The notes: generated by a model not told the origin, from the letters alone. Positions 33,003 through 44,103 are shown, counted from the first letter of the stretch. The stretch is 64,000 nt of DNA from Roseiarcus sp963764955 (GCA_963764955.1 CAVXVE010000041.1:62001-126000), one strand, 5' to 3'. Numbers and translations: made by a program.

Positions 33003-34454
33003 CTACCCTACCGCCGACAGCGGCTTCGCCACCTGCTCGAGGGATTTGCGCTCGGCGTTGATCGCGTACAGCCAGGCGACGATCGCGGCGGCGAGCATCA
33101 GACAAGCGGCGAAGATGTAGCCGCCGAAGATGCTGGCCCGCGAGCCGCTTTCGATCAGCTTGCCGAAAACCAGCGGCGCGGCGACGCCGCCGACGCCCGT
33201 CCCGATGGCGTAAAAGATCGCAATCGCCAGCGCGCGAATCTCGATCGGGAAGGTTTCGCTGACCGTGAGATAGGCCGAGCTCGCCGCCGGAGAAGCGATG
33301 AAGAACACGATCATCCAGCCGACCGTCTGGCCCATCGCCGAGAGGAGATCCTGTTTGAAGGCGACGGCGACCGCGATCATGAGCACGCCCGAGAGACCAT
33401 AGGTCAGCGTGATCATGAGCCTGCGCCCATAGGTGTCGAACAGGCGCCCGAGAACGACAGGCCCGAGGAAGTTACTGAGCGCGAAAGGCAGGATGTACCA
33501 GCCGACGGCGCCGGAGCTGACCGCGTAGAACTTGGTCAGGACGAGGGCATAGGTGAAAAAGATGGCGTTGTAGAAAAACGCTTGCGCCGCCATCAGCGTC
33601 AACCCGACAAAGGTCTGCACGCGATGGCGGTTGATCAGCGTGTCGAACACTTCCGCAAGCGGGGTGTGGTCGCGCGAGCGAAAGCGAATGGCGGCGCCGG
33701 GGGGGACGGGCTTGAGCTCGGCGCCCGCGTCCTCAAACCGCTTTTCGATCCCCGCAACGACGGCCTCGCCCTCTTTTTCCCGCCCGTGGATCACGAGCCA
33801 GCGCGGGCTCTCGGGAATCCACATCCGCATGAAGAAGACAGCCAGGCCCAGAACAGCGCCGGTCAGGAAGGCGAGGCGCCATCCGAACGCGGAAGGGATC
33901 AGCGCCGGATTGAGCAGCACGACCGCGACCAGAGCGCCGAGCGCCGCCCCGACCCAGAAGCTGCCGTTGATGATGAGGTCGAGTTGACCGCGGAAGCGCG
34001 CCGGGACCAGCTCCTGGATGGTCGAATTGATGGCGGAATATTCGCCGCCGATGCCGCAGCCGGTGAAGAACCGGAAAGCAAAGAAGGAGAAGCCGTTCCA
34101 CGCGAGTCCGGTCATCGCGGTCGCCACGAGATAGACGACGATGGTGGTGAAGAAGAGCTTCTTGCGGCCGAGCCGGTCGGTGAGCCAGCCGAAGAACAAG
34201 GCGCCGATGACCGCGCCGAGAAGATAGGCGCTGCCGGCCAAGCCGACCTCGGAATCCGAGAATCGCAGCGCCGGGCTTTCCTTCAGGGCTGGCGCGACGG
34301 AGCCGGCGAGCGTGACTTCGAGCCCGTCGAGGATCCAGGTGATCCCCAGCGCGACGATGACCAGAACGTGGAACCGGCCCCACGGCAGGCGCTCAAGCCG
34401 CGCCGGGACGAGCGTCGAGATCTCCCCTGATGCACGCGTTGAAGTCGCTGACAT
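33003..34454 (-). CDS. MFS transporter, metabolite:H+ symporter type
   Basis: A 483-residue secondary transporter with twelve predicted membrane helices. The loop motif GWLTDRLGRKKLF near residue 88 is the MFS signature A; PESPRWL near residue 193 is typical of the sugar and aromatic-acid transporter families. It lies 93 bases downstream of rhaK on the same strand and could be a read-through gene of the rha operon, but the ABC importer already serves rhamnose, so its substrate is open. Confidence 0.9.
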   Translation of the reverse strand: MSATSTRASGEISTLVPARLERLPWGRFHVLVIVALGITWILDGLEVTLAGSVAPALKESPALRFSDSEVGLAGSAYLLGAVIGALFFGWLTDRLGRKKLFFTTIVVYLVATAMTGLAWNGFSFFAFRFFTGCGIGGEYSAINSTIQELVPARFRGQLDLIINGSFWVGAALGALVAVVLLNPALIPSAFGWRLAFLTGAVLGLAVFFMRMWIPESPRWLVIHGREKEGEAVVAGIEKRFEDAGAELKPVPPGAAIRFRSRDHTPLAEVFDTLINRHRVQTFVGLTLMAAQAFFYNAIFFTYALVLTKFYAVSSGAVGWYILPFALSNFLGPVVLGRLFDTYGRRLMITLTYGLSGVLMIAVAVAFKQDLLSAMGQTVGWMIVFFIASPAASSAYLTVSETFPIEIRALAIAIFYAIGTGVGGVAAPLVFGKLIESGSRASIFGGYIFAACLMLAAAIVAWLYAINAERKSLEQVAKPLSAVG

Positions 34455-34547
34455 AGAGTCCCCCGCTCCAGGCGCTCCGCGCCCTTACGCCAAACGAGAT
34501 CGCGGCAGGAAGGTTGCATGACGACCTCCATGCGAAGCGGCGGCGGA

Positions 34548-35913
34548 CTAAAGCGCGCGCTCCCAGCGCTCCCGGTAGGCCGCGAGCCCCGGCAGGACCC
34601 AGGCGCGCGCGGGCTCGAGCCGCGGCGGGGCATGCGTCCCGCCCCAATGCGCAAGCAACGCCGCGCCGGCCGCAGCCCCCGCGGCGGCGGGCGCGATCAC
34701 AACCCGCCGGCCCGGCATAAGCGCGGCAAGAACGGCGGCGAACGCGGGCGAACGGGTGAACCCGCCTTCGACGATGAGGTCGCCCGGCGCGTCGAGCCGC
34801 TCAAGCACATGCGCCGTCACCAGAGCGGCGTAGAGCGTGGCGAGCGCCGTCCGCGCTGCGGGCGCCGCGGGCGCGCCGCCCTCGATCCGCCCCTTGCGCG
34901 CGCCGAACGGTCCGCCCTGATCGGTAAAGGCGGGCAGAGCCATGACGCCCGACGCGACCATGGCCGCGACATCGGCTTCGCCGGCGTCGGCCGGCGTTTC
35001 GCCGGCAAGGATCGCAAACTCCCGTCCGCCCATGAAGCGCGCGGTCGGCACGGGAACGCCGCGCACATCGACGTTGGCCAGCATGTCGGCTTCCGGGTCG
35101 AGACGGCTTTTTCCCCCGACCGCCATGATGATGACCCAGGTGCCGGTCGAGATGACGGTGAAGGGATCGCGCCTCGACATGAGATGGGGCACGAGGGAGG
35201 CGTTCGAATTCGTGCGCGCCGCAGACGACGCGCACATTGGGCGCAAGGCCGGTCGCCGCGGCGATCTCGGGCTTGAGCGTTCCCAGCGTATCCCAGGCCT
35301 TGCGCATCGGCGGGAAAAGCCGCCGCCAGCCGAGCTCGTCCACGAGACTCGAAAGCCTGCCCTCCATCGGCCGCCAGAGATCCGTGTGCGATGCGACGGA
35401 GGTGAATTCGGTCGCCGCGATTCCGCTGAGACGCCACGACCAATATTGCGGATAGCCGAGGAACGCGCGCGCGGCCTTGAACTCGGCCGGGAATTGACGC
35501 TCCATATAGAAGACCTGCTTTCCGAGATTGAGCCCGCGCGGCAGGCATGGCGATAGCGTCTCCTCGAACGGCGGCCGCACCTTGTCGTATTCAGCCGCAA
35601 GCGCGCCATAGCCGTCGAACTCGTAGTCCACGGCGGGCAGCGCGTCGCTGTCATCGGTGACAAGGACACCCGCCGCGCCATGCGCCGCAATCGAGATCGC
35701 CTCGATGAAAAAGCGCGCGCCGACGTCCTTGAGCGCGCCAGTCAGGAAAGCCCATGCGCGCGAGGTGTCGAGCCGTAGATACGGCCATGCCGCATCTGGC
35801 TCGAGCGGCCCGTTCGGCGCCGAGCGCTCGGCGAGAATCGCGCCGCCGCGATCGAACACGACGAGCTTGATGTTGGTCTTGCCGATGTCGAAGACCGCGA
35901 CGCAGCCGTTCAT
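34548..35913 (-). CDS. rhaK: Rhamnulokinase/rhamnose kinase, FGGY family (frameshifted)
   Basis: A carbohydrate kinase of 454 residues after repair. The ATP-site motif FDIGKTNIKLVVFD is near residue 9, and the C-terminal GDLIVEGGFTRSPAF matches the adenosine motif of FGGY kinases. One extra base at about 35206-35212 (in GAHEF...) breaks the frame; removing it gives CGAH(D)SNASLVPHL and the STGTWVI phosphate loop. In Rhizobium leguminosarum a kinase of this type is needed both for metabolism and for transport of rhamnose (established knowledge). It is the last rha gene of the leftward operon. Confidence 0.88.
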
Positions 35914-35919
35914 GCGCTC

Positions 35920-36234
35920 TCAGTCCATATGAAAGACTTCGGCGAGCGGCGCGGTCACCGGGCTGCCGTCGGGATTGGCCTTCATGATGTCGCGCATGAA
36001 ATCCCACCAGCGCCGCATGACTGGGTGGGCCGGCAGGGTCTCCATGCGATGCCCGGCGGCGAGCTCGAGACAGGCGAAGAGAACGCTCGTGTCGGAATCG
36101 AGAAAGATCGAATAGTTGCGCACGCCCGATTCCGCGAGCAGGGCTTTGAGCTCGGGCCAGATCGCATCGTGGCGGCGTCGGTACTCGTCCGCCTGGCCAG
36201 GATTGAGGAACATCTTGAAGGCGTGGCGCTGCAT
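35920..36234 (-). CDS. rhaU: L-rhamnose mutarotase
   Basis: Interconverts the alpha and beta anomers of L-rhamnose. The 104-residue length is exactly that of the family. Conserved residues are in MQRHAFKMFLNPGQADEYRR at the start, RHDAIWPEL near residue 23 and HPVMRRWWDFM near 74. The ATG at 36234 is chosen to match the family; the frame extends to a TTG at 36261. It lies between rhaS and rhaK with only six bases to rhaK. Confidence 0.94.
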   Translation of the reverse strand: MQRHAFKMFLNPGQADEYRRRHDAIWPELKALLAESGVRNYSIFLDSDTSVLFACLELAAGHRMETLPAHPVMRRWWDFMRDIMKANPDGSPVTAPLAEVFHMD

Positions 36235-36318
36235 GGCCGCTCGGCTTCGCTCAATCGTCAAGGCGAAGTCGCCCGGCCCCCGCTTTTGAGAAAGGGGCCG
36301 GGCGAAACGCCCTCGGGC

Positions 36319-37441
36319 TCAGAAGTCGAACTTGTTGATGTTCTCCTTGGTGTAGATGAATGGAGCTCCGAGCAGGATTTCGCTGCCGTTGACCACGTTG
36401 AGCTTGCCGAGCTTGCCTGCTTCGACCGAGGTCGAGCCGGGCTTGAGCTTGCCATCGACAACCGCGCGCATGACGTAAGTCGCGGCGTAGCCGAGGTCGA
36501 TCGGATTCCACAAGCACCACCGACTTGACGCAGTCGGTCTTGAGGTAGGGCTTCATCGCGTTCGGGGTGGCGAGGCCGACGACCGCGACCTTGCCGCACT
36601 GCCCCGCCTTGGTGACCGCTTCGGCGGAAGCCGGCGTCGCGACCGACGTCATGCCGAAGAGACCCTTCAGCTTGTCGCCGTATTTGTTGATCAGCGTGGT
36701 CGCCTGATTGAACGACAGGTTGTTGTCCTCCTGCGCTTCGACCGTCTCCAGCCACTTCATCTTCGGGTGGCACTTTTCGGTATAGGCCTGCATCTCGGCG
36801 ATCCAGCGCGCCTGGTTCGGCGTGGTGAAGGTCGAGGTGACGATGGCGAAACTGCCGTCCTCGCCGATCTCCTTGGCCATCGAGTCCATCATCGCCTTGC
36901 CGATGCCGTTGAACTCGGCCTGGTTGACGAACCATTCGCGCGCGTCGGGGGTCGAGTTGGCGTCGTAGCCGACGACATGGATGCCCTTCGACAAAGCCTT
37001 CTTGAGAACGGGAGCGATGGCGACCGGATCGTTGGCGGCGAACAGGATGCCGTCGACGCCGCGGGTGATGTAATTGTCGATGAACTTGATCTGCTCGTCG
37101 ATCTTGGCTTCCGTCGGGCCGTCGGTCGTCACTTTCACATTGCCGAGCTCCTTGGCCGCATCCTGCATGCCCTTGGAGGTCGCGTTGAAGTAGCCGATGC
37201 CGATCAGCTTCGGCACATCGACGAGCGTGATCTCCTTGCCCGCCTTGTCGGGCGGATTGGTCGGCTGGCCGCCGTCATAGGGCTTGGCCGCCGCCGGGGC
37301 CGCGGCGCCGCTCGCGTCGCAGGCGAGCGGGCTTGTCGGCAGGTCATCCGCGCCGTCCCATTTGCTGGCGGCGCTCGCTTGGGTCGTCCACGCTGCAAGG
37401 GCGAGGGCTGCCGTCGTCGCCAACAGGAATCTCGATTTCAT
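36319..37441 (-). CDS. rhaS: Rhamnose ABC transporter substrate-binding protein (frameshifted)
   Basis: A CUT2-type periplasmic binding protein of 373 residues after repair. A Sec signal peptide (MKSRFLLATTAALALAAW to ASA) is followed by the fold-I periplasmic motifs KLIGIGYFN, GVDGILFAANDPVAI and GIHVVGYDAN, and after the shift by WNPIDLGY. One extra base at about 36509-36514 breaks the frame near the C-terminus. GGGAGGAAG precedes the ATG. It lies after the permease genes in this operon. Two distant cysteines in the mature N-terminal part are unusual for this family. Confidence 0.9.
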
Positions 37442-37490
37442 CTTCGCTTCCTCCCTTAGTCGCCGCATGAGCGCGGCCGATTTCTCGTAT

Positions 37491-38462
37491 TCAATCCCGG
37501 CGGCGCTCGAGCGAGCTCGCGATGAGCACCGAAAGAATGAGCGCGACGCCGATGACAACGATTGTCGCGTCGCCCTTGACCCCCGTCAACGCCAGACCGT
37601 TTTTCAAGAGCTGGATCATGACGAGGCCGATCACGGTGCCCCAGATGGTGCCGGAGCCGCCAAAGATGCTCGCGCCGCCAAGAACGACAGCGGCGATGAC
37701 GTCGAGCTCGTAGCCGGTGCCCATATCCATCCGCGTGGTCGTCACCCGCGAGACGAGGACCCAGGCGGCGAGGCCTGAAGCCAGGCCGGACAGTGTGTAG
37801 ACGATGAGTTTCACCCGATCGACCGGCAGAGCCGAGAAGCGCGCCGCCGTCTCGTTCGCGCCGATCGCGTAGAGCGTGCGGCCAAAGGTCGTGCGGTCGA
37901 GCGCGACGCCCGCGATCACAATGAGGACGATCAGAACCAGAAGCTGCGTCGGCACACCGAAAACGCTCCCCTGGCCAAGAAAATAAAACCATTCCGGATA
38001 GCCGCGCACCGAGCGCGCCTGGCTTACGCCTTCGGCGAGGCCGCGATAGAGGGCGAGCGTCGCGATCGTCATGATGAGCGGTGGCACTTTCACCCGGGTG
38101 ATGACGAGGCCGTTGACGAAGCCCGCGAGCGCGCCGACGGCGAGGGCGAAGGCGATCGCGAGCGGCAGCGGAAAGCCGAAGTTCTTCCACGAATAGCCGA
38201 GCATGATCGCGCATAAACCCACGATCGCGCCGACCGAGAGGTCGATGCCGCCGGTGATGATGATGAAGGTCATCGGCAGCGCAATCAGGCCGGTCTCGCT
38301 GATGAAACGACCCTGGTCGAGGAGGTTGTCGACGGTGAGAAAGCGGTCGTTGAACGCGCCGAGGCCGGCAAGCGCGATCACCAGGATGATCGCGAGCAGC
38401 GTCTCGTGCCGCTTGAGCCAAAGCGGGGCGCGAAAAGGGCGGGTCTCGACGCCCAGGCTCAT
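37491..38462 (-). CDS. rhaQ: Rhamnose ABC transporter permease 2
   Basis: A 323-residue CUT2 permease, RbsC-like. Eight to ten hydrophobic segments are visible. The conserved loop ITGGIDLSVGAIVGL is near residue 70 and the ATPase-contact region is GRTLYAIGANETAARFSAL near 193. ATG 38462 overlaps the rhaP stop (ATGA), so it is translated with rhaP. Works with rhaP and rhaT. Confidence 0.93.
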   Translation of the reverse strand: MSLGVETRPFRAPLWLKRHETLLAIILVIALAGLGAFNDRFLTVDNLLDQGRFISETGLIALPMTFIIITGGIDLSVGAIVGLCAIMLGYSWKNFGFPLPLAIAFALAVGALAGFVNGLVITRVKVPPLIMTIATLALYRGLAEGVSQARSVRGYPEWFYFLGQGSVFGVPTQLLVLIVLIVIAGVALDRTTFGRTLYAIGANETAARFSALPVDRVKLIVYTLSGLASGLAAWVLVSRVTTTRMDMGTGYELDVIAAVVLGGASIFGGSGTIWGTVIGLVMIQLLKNGLALTGVKGDATIVVIGVALILSVLIASSLERRRD

Positions 38463-39454
38463 CGCTTCCACCCCTGGGCGGCGCGGCGCTGGCGCCGCAG
38501 GATGTCAGCGATGACGGTGGCGAGAATGAGCGCGCCACGCAAGGCATCCGTCCAGTAGGGGGAAACGTTGATGAATACGAGCGCGCTCGTGATTTCGGCG
38601 ATGAGAATCGCCGCCAGCGTCGAGCCGACGACGGTGCCGACGCCCCCTAAGATGCTGACGCCGCCGACCACCGCGGCGGTGATGATGGTGAGTTCGAGGC
38701 CCTGCGGGGTGGTCGACTGGATCACCCGGAGCTGCGTCGCGTAGACGAGCGAGGCGAGGCCGGCGAAGAGCCCGTGCAGCGCAAACACCATCAGGACGGT
38801 GCGCTGCGGATTGACGCCGCAGAGGCGCGCGGCCTCGGGGTTGCCGCCGGTGGCGTAGATCGCGCGCCCGCTCGGCGAATTGCGCATCCACAGCGCCGCG
38901 AGCACGGTCGCCAGCACCATGATGATCACCGGCATCGGGACGCCGAACAGGGAGAGGTCGGCGAGATGGAAATTCTGCGGCAGGTCGGTGATCCATTTCC
39001 CGCCGGTCACGCTGATGAGGCCGCCTTTGAGGATCGACAGCATGCCGAGGGTGACGACGATCGAGGGAATGCGGAGATAGGCCACGATCGCCCCCTGCGC
39101 CGCCATCACCGCGACGCCGACAAGGATCGGAACGACCCAGGCGACGACAATCGGCGCGCCCGCGACGGCCAGCGATCCGCTGATCGTCGCCAAAACCCCG
39201 ATCAGCGCGCCGACGGAAATATCGATGTTGCCGGAGATGATCACCATCGACATGCCGATCGCCGCGATCGCGATATAGGCGTTGCCGAGCAGAAGGTCGG
39301 AAAGGTTGCGCGTCGCGAGGAAGCGCGGGTTGATAAGGCCGACCACGATGGCGAGGCCAATGATCGCAACCGCGAGCAGAGCCTCCTGGCCGACGAGGCG
39401 GCGAAACGCGGCGCGGCGGGCGTAGCCTGGGCTTGCGATCGTGGTCGCGCTCAA
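38459..39454 (-). CDS. rhaP: Rhamnose ABC transporter permease 1
   Basis: A 331-residue CUT2 permease. Motifs ISGNIDISVGALIGV near residue 73 and GRAIYATGGNPEAARLCGV near 196 are diagnostic for the RbsC family. The likely start is a TTG overlapping the rhaT stop as TTGA, an uncommon but consistent coupling signal, since rhaT and rhaQ show the same 4-base overlaps. Pairs with RhaQ in the membrane. Confidence 0.92.
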   Translation of the reverse strand: MSATTIASPGYARRAAFRRLVGQEALLAVAIIGLAIVVGLINPRFLATRNLSDLLLGNAYIAIAAIGMSMVIISGNIDISVGALIGVLATISGSLAVAGAPIVVAWVVPILVGVAVMAAQGAIVAYLRIPSIVVTLGMLSILKGGLISVTGGKWITDLPQNFHLADLSLFGVPMPVIIMVLATVLAALWMRNSPSGRAIYATGGNPEAARLCGVNPQRTVLMVFALHGLFAGLASLVYATQLRVIQSTTPQGLELTIITAAVVGGVSILGGVGTVVGSTLAAILIAEITSALVFINVSPYWTDALRGALILATVIADILRRQRRAAQGWKR

Positions 39455-41001
39455 GCCGCCCTCCCCGCGCCCGACGTTTCCCCCATCATCGCAGCTCCAA
39501 CGGCCTCGGAGGTGGCTTCGGCGCGGTCGAACTCGCCCACGAGCCGGCCCTCGCGCATGACGAGCACGCGGTCGCTCATGCCCAGAACCTCGGGCAATTC
39601 GCTCGAAATCATCAGGATGGCGACGCCCTCGCCGGCGAGCTGGCTCATCAGGCGATGGATCTCGGCCTTGGCGCCGACGTCGATGCCCCGCGTCGGTTCA
39701 TCGAGGATGAGCAACTTGGGGTTATTGGCGAGCCACTTGCCAAGCACGATTTTCTGCTGGTTGCCGCCCGAAAGGCGCCCCGCGATCTCATCGACCGAAC
39801 TCGTCTTGACGCTGAATCGCTTGACGCCCTCCTCCGCCATCCGCCGCTCGCCCGCCCGATCAATGAACCCGGCGTGCGAGAGCGCGCCGAGCGCGGCGAG
39901 GGAGAAGTTGTGCAGAACGCTCATCCGCCGGACCAGGCCCTGCGCGCCGCGATCCTCGGGCACATAAGCGAGGCCCTTGGCGCGCGCGGCGCCCGGCGAG
40001 TCGATCCGCACGACTTCGCCGTTGAGCCGGATCTCGCCCAATTCGGCCGGCGTCATGCCGAACAGCGTCTGCGCGAGCTCGCTGCGGCCGGATCCCACGA
40101 GGCCGGCCAGGCCAACGATCTCGCCCGCCCTCACCGTGAGACTCACGCCCTTGGTGAGCGGCCGGCGCACGAGATCGCGCGCCTCGAGGACGGGCGCGCC
40201 GATCGGCGCCGGCGTCTTCGGAAAGAGATTGTCGATCCGCCGCCCGACCATCATCTGCACGAGCTCGGCGGCGTTGGTGTCGCCGACATCGCGCGAGCCG
40301 ACATAGGCGCCGTCGCGCAGCACCGTGACGCGATCGGCGATGGCGAAGATCTCGTCGAGGCGATGGCTGATATAGACGATCCCGACGCCCCGCCGCTTGA
40401 GGCGCCGCACGACGTCAAACAGGCGCGTCACGTCGCTTTCGGTGAGCGCGGCGGTCGGCTCGTCCATGATGAGGATGCGCGCATCGTGCGACAGAGCGCG
40501 CAAGATCTCGACGCGCTGCCGGTTGCCGACGGTCAGCGCGCCGACGATCTGATCGGGGACGAGATCGTCGATTTCGAGCGAATCGAGCAGCTGCTGGGCT
40601 TTCGCGCGCATCGCCCGCCAATCGATGCGGCCCGCGCCCGCCTGCGGGGCGTGACCAAGGAAGATGTTCTCGGCAACACTGAGCTCGGGAAACAGCAACA
40701 GCTCCTGATAGATCGTCGCCACGCCGGCGCGGCGCGCATCGTCCGGCGCGGAAAACTGGACCTTCGTCCCGTCGACCAGAATCGAACCCGCGTCGGGCTC
40801 ATAGACGCCGGACACGATCTTGATCAGCGTCGATTTTCCCGCCCCGTTCTCGCCGAGCAGGGCGTGGACCTCGCCGGCGCGGACGTCGAACGAGACGCCC
40901 GAGAGCGCGCGCACGCCGGGAAACGTCTTCTCGATCTCGCGCACCTCGAGCAGCGGTGCGGCCCCTACGAGCGCGGGGTCAGTCTTCAGCGCCGCGCTCA
41001 C
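39451..41001 (-). CDS. rhaT: Rhamnose ABC transporter ATP-binding protein (double cassette)
   Basis: A 516-residue CUT2 ATPase with two ABC domains. The first has a full Walker A, GENGAGKST near residue 51, and Walker B ILIMDEPTAAL near 173. The second has the usual degenerate Walker A, GLVGSGRSE, but an intact signature LSGGNQQKIVLGKWLA near 405 and LLILDEPTRGIDVG. The GTG start overlaps the rhaR stop. It energises uptake of L-rhamnose through RhaP/RhaQ. Confidence 0.94.
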   Translation of the reverse strand: MSAALKTDPALVGAAPLLEVREIEKTFPGVRALSGVSFDVRAGEVHALLGENGAGKSTLIKIVSGVYEPDAGSILVDGTKVQFSAPDDARRAGVATIYQELLLFPELSVAENIFLGHAPQAGAGRIDWRAMRAKAQQLLDSLEIDDLVPDQIVGALTVGNRQRVEILRALSHDARILIMDEPTAALTESDVTRLFDVVRRLKRRGVGIVYISHRLDEIFAIADRVTVLRDGAYVGSRDVGDTNAAELVQMMVGRRIDNLFPKTPAPIGAPVLEARDLVRRPLTKGVSLTVRAGEIVGLAGLVGSGRSELAQTLFGMTPAELGEIRLNGEVVRIDSPGAARAKGLAYVPEDRGAQGLVRRMSVLHNFSLAALGALSHAGFIDRAGERRMAEEGVKRFSVKTSSVDEIAGRLSGGNQQKIVLGKWLANNPKLLILDEPTRGIDVGAKAEIHRLMSQLAGEGVAILMISSELPEVLGMSDRVLVMREGRLVGEFDRAEATSEAVGAAMMGETSGAGRAA

Positions 41002-41811
41002 GCCGCCTCCGTGGCGCGCGTCTCGGGATCGACGACAATCGTCTCGACGCCGGCGCCGCGCAGCATGGCGAGCGCTTCCGGCGGCGCGGCCCGGTCGGTG
41101 ATGAGCGCGTGAATGCGGCTGAGCGGACAGACCACGAGGCTGCCGCGCTGGGCGAATTTCGAAGCGTCCGCCAGAACGACCAGCCTGTCCGCGCGGCGCA
41201 GAAGCTTCATCTCCGCGCGCGCGATCAGGGGATCGCCCTCGATCACGCCGAGGGGGCCGATCGAGATGGCGCTCATGAACATGATGCGCGCCGAATAGTG
41301 CTGGATCGCGTCGTCATCGAATGGGCGCGACAATGATTTTCTGCTCGCGGTAGACCTCGCCGCCCGGCAAGACGACGCGGTTCTGCGTTTCCCGGATAAG
41401 AAACTCGGCGAGCGGGTAGGAGTTGGTCAAGATCTCGAGCCGGGTTGAGCGCAGGAATTCCGCCATCTGGAACGTCGTTGTGCCGCCGTTGATGATGATC
41501 GAGTCGCCGTCTTCGCACATTTCCAGGGCGCGCCGCGCAATGGCGCGTTTGGCTTCGATGTTGATCGCCCGGCTGATGTCGAACGCCGGCGTCTCGAGCG
41601 ACCCCTGAATCAGCCGCCGGGACAAGGGGCCGCGAACCGCCTGGATGCCGCCGTAGACGCGTTCGCCGTAACCGGCCGCCGCCAGGCGCCCAGCGTCACG
41701 CCGGGCCGAAGCGGCGGAGACGCCCGTCGCAGCCATCAGGTCGGCGATTGAGAGGAAGCCTTGCGCGGCGAGCAGGTCGCGGACGATTTCGACGCGATGT
41801 CTCTCGCGCAT
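40998..41811 (-). CDS. rhaR: DeoR family transcriptional regulator of rhamnose genes (frameshifted)
   Basis: A 270-residue DeoR-type repressor after repair. The N-terminal helix-turn-helix is RHRVEIVRDLLAAQGFLSIADLMAATGVSAASARRDAGRL (given in parts: RHRVEIVRDLL, then VSAASARRD near residue 39). The sugar-phosphate-binding half has IINGGTTTFQMAEFL near 108 and VLADASKF near 213. One extra base near 41320-41324 (between IVAP and FDDD) breaks the frame. It heads the leftward operon and is divergent from rhaD, the normal arrangement for a local repressor. Confidence 0.88.
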
Positions 41812-41930
41812 GAGCCTTGTCGTTCCTCCGAACATTTGTCGTTGCTGTTTTTCCTGCCATAGGGCCGAACGCCATGTCAATCAACCTCGATCAAAACTCG
41901 CTCATTGCCGGACCAGAACGCGCAGGAATA

Positions 41931-41959
41931 TTGACGGACTTCGATCGTTTGCCTATTGA
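41931..41959 (+). promoter_or_regulatory. Candidate promoter of rhaD-rhaI
   Basis: TTGACG (41931-41936) and TATTGA (41954-41959) are separated by exactly 17 bases, a good sigma-70-type arrangement, 37 bases before the rhaD ATG. TATTGACG occurs twice here, once at each box. The divergent gap with rhaR is where RhaR would bind. Confidence 0.5.
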
Positions 41960-41995
41960 CGAATGAAAATTGCGCGTCATCGAGAGGAACGACCC

Positions 41996-44103
41996 ATGGG
42001 CGGCGACCAACTTCGTTTTGACGCTCCGTTGCCCGATCTCTGGGACGACGAGCATGCAGCTTCGCTCGACGAACCCGGTCAGCTGCTCTACCGCTCCAAT
42101 CTGCTCGGGGGCGACCTGCGCATCACCAATTTCGGCGGCGGCAATACATCGGCCAAGGTGGCGGCGAAGGATCCCCTGACCGGCGCGCCGACAAAAGTCC
42201 TCTGGGTCAAGGGCTCCGGCGGGGACATCGGCTCGATGAAGCTCGACGGCTTCTCGACGCTCTACATGGACAAGCTTCTCAGCCTCAAATCGATCTATCG
42301 CGGCCTCGAGCACGAGGACGAGATGGTTCGGCTGTACGATCATTGCACGTTCAACCTCAATCCGCGCGCAACCTCGATCGACACGCCGCTGCATGGATTC
42401 GTTCCGCACGCGCATGTCGACCACGTTCACGCCGATGCGGTGATCGCGATCGCGGCGAGCGAGAAGGCCGAAGCGCTGACGCGCGAGATCTACGGCGGCG
42501 AGCTCGGCTTCCTGCCGTGGCAGCGGCCGGGCTTCGACCTCGGGCTCAAGCTCGGCGCGATGGCCGAGGCCAATCCGAACCTGAAGGGCGTGGTGCTCGG
42601 CGGCCACGGTCTCTTCACCTGGGGACCGACCTCGAAGGACTGCTATCGAATCACGCTCGAGATGATCAACAAGGCGGCCCAATGGCTCGGCGCAAACGCG
42701 CGCGGAGCAGCCTTCGGCGGACCGCGCGTGGAGGCGCTGGCCCGGGCGGACCGGCGCGATGTCGCGGCGAAGCTCCTGCCCGCCATTCGCAAGCATATTT
42801 CCTCAAGCGAGCGAAAGATCGGGCACTTCACCGATGCGCCGGCGGTGCTCGAGTTCGTCAATTCCCGCGACCTCAAGCCGCTGGCCGCGCTCGGGACGTC
42901 TTGCCCGGATCATTTCCTGCGCACCAAGATCCGTCCGCTCGTGCTGCCCTTCGACCCGGCGGCGCGCAACCTCGACGCCGTGATCGCATCGCTCGACAAG
43001 GAGCTATCCGACTATCGCGCCGGCTACAGGGCCTATTATGAGCGCTGCAAGCATGCCGAACTCGCCGCCCATGCGCGATCCCAACCCGGTGATCTATCTG
43101 GTTCCCGGCGTCGGCATGCTTTCGTTCGCCAAGGACAAGGCGACGGCCCGCATCGGCTCGGAGTTCTACCTCAACGCGATCAACGTGATGCGTGGCGCGA
43201 CCGGCGTCGGCCGCTATGTCGGACTTGACGAGCAGGAAGCCTTCAATATCGAATATTGGGCTGCTCGAGGAGGCCAAGCTTCAGCGCATGCCGAAGCCGA
43301 AGTCGCTCGCCGGGCGGATCGCGCTGGTGACTGGCGGCGCGGGCGGCATCGGAAAGGCGATCGCAGCTCGGCTCATGGGCGAAGGCGCCTGCGTCGTGCT
43401 CGCCGACATCGACGCCCAGAGCCTCGATGCGGCGGTCGCCGAGTTCGGCAAGCTTTTCGGCAAGGACGTGGTCGCGGGAATCCATGTCGACGTGACGAGC
43501 GAGCCCTCGGTCGAGGCCGCCTTTCACGAGGCCCTCATCGCCTTCGGCGGCATGGACATTGTCGTCGCCAACGCCGGCATCGCCTCCGCGGCGGCGTTCG
43601 AGGACACTTCGCTCGAACTTTGGAACCGCAACATGTCGATCCTCGCGACGGGATATTTCCTTGCCGCGCGCGGCGGCTATCGAATCATGAAGGAGCAGGG
43701 CCTCGGCGGCGCCATCGTCTTCATCGCCTCGAAGAACGCGCTCGCCGCCTCGCCGGGCGCGTCGGCCTATTGCGCCGCGAAGGCGGCGGAGGTCCATCTT
43801 GCGCGCTCTATCGCGCTCGAAGGCGCGCCTTTCGGCATCCGCGCCAATACGGTCAATCCGGACGCCGTGCTGCGCGGCTCGAAGATCTGGCAGGGCGAAT
43901 GGCGGGCCCAGCGGGCGGCGTCAAACAAGGTGAGCGAGGATGAGCTCGAAGAGGTCTACCGGCAGCGCTCGCTGCTGAAACGGTCCGTGTACCCTGAGGA
44001 CATCGCCGAGGCGGTCTATTATTTCGCCTCCGATCTCTCATCCAAGAGCACCGGCAATATCCTCAACGTCGACGCCGGCAACGCGGTGAGCTTCACCCGC
44101 TGA
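41996..44103 (+). CDS. rhaD: Bifunctional rhamnulose-1-phosphate aldolase / lactaldehyde (short-chain) dehydrogenase (two frameshifts)
   Basis: A 701-residue fusion once two extra bases are removed. The N-terminal class II aldolase (residues about 20-420) has NFGGGNTSAK, HGFVPHAHVDHVHADAV (zinc histidines) and GGHGLFTWG. The C-terminal SDR (from about 425) has TGGAGGIGK, ANAGIA and SAYCAAK. It cleaves rhamnulose-1-phosphate to DHAP and L-lactaldehyde and can oxidise the aldehyde. Shifts lie near 43062-43066 (before MRDPNPVIYL) and at about 43263 (YWA/LEEAKL). GAGAGGA fixes ATG 41996. The span minus two bases is an exact multiple of three, which supports the repair. Confidence 0.91.

Noticed and set aside
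32979..34430. 483-codon plus-strand frame opposite the MFS gene
   Set aside because: Antisense shadow: charged, featureless, while the minus strand has twelve membrane helices and MFS motifs.
34548..44103. Genuine decay of the rha locus into pseudogenes
   Set aside because: Breaks are all single-base, repairs give exact full-length proteins, and equal breaks occur in the essential coaBC, so errors are more likely.
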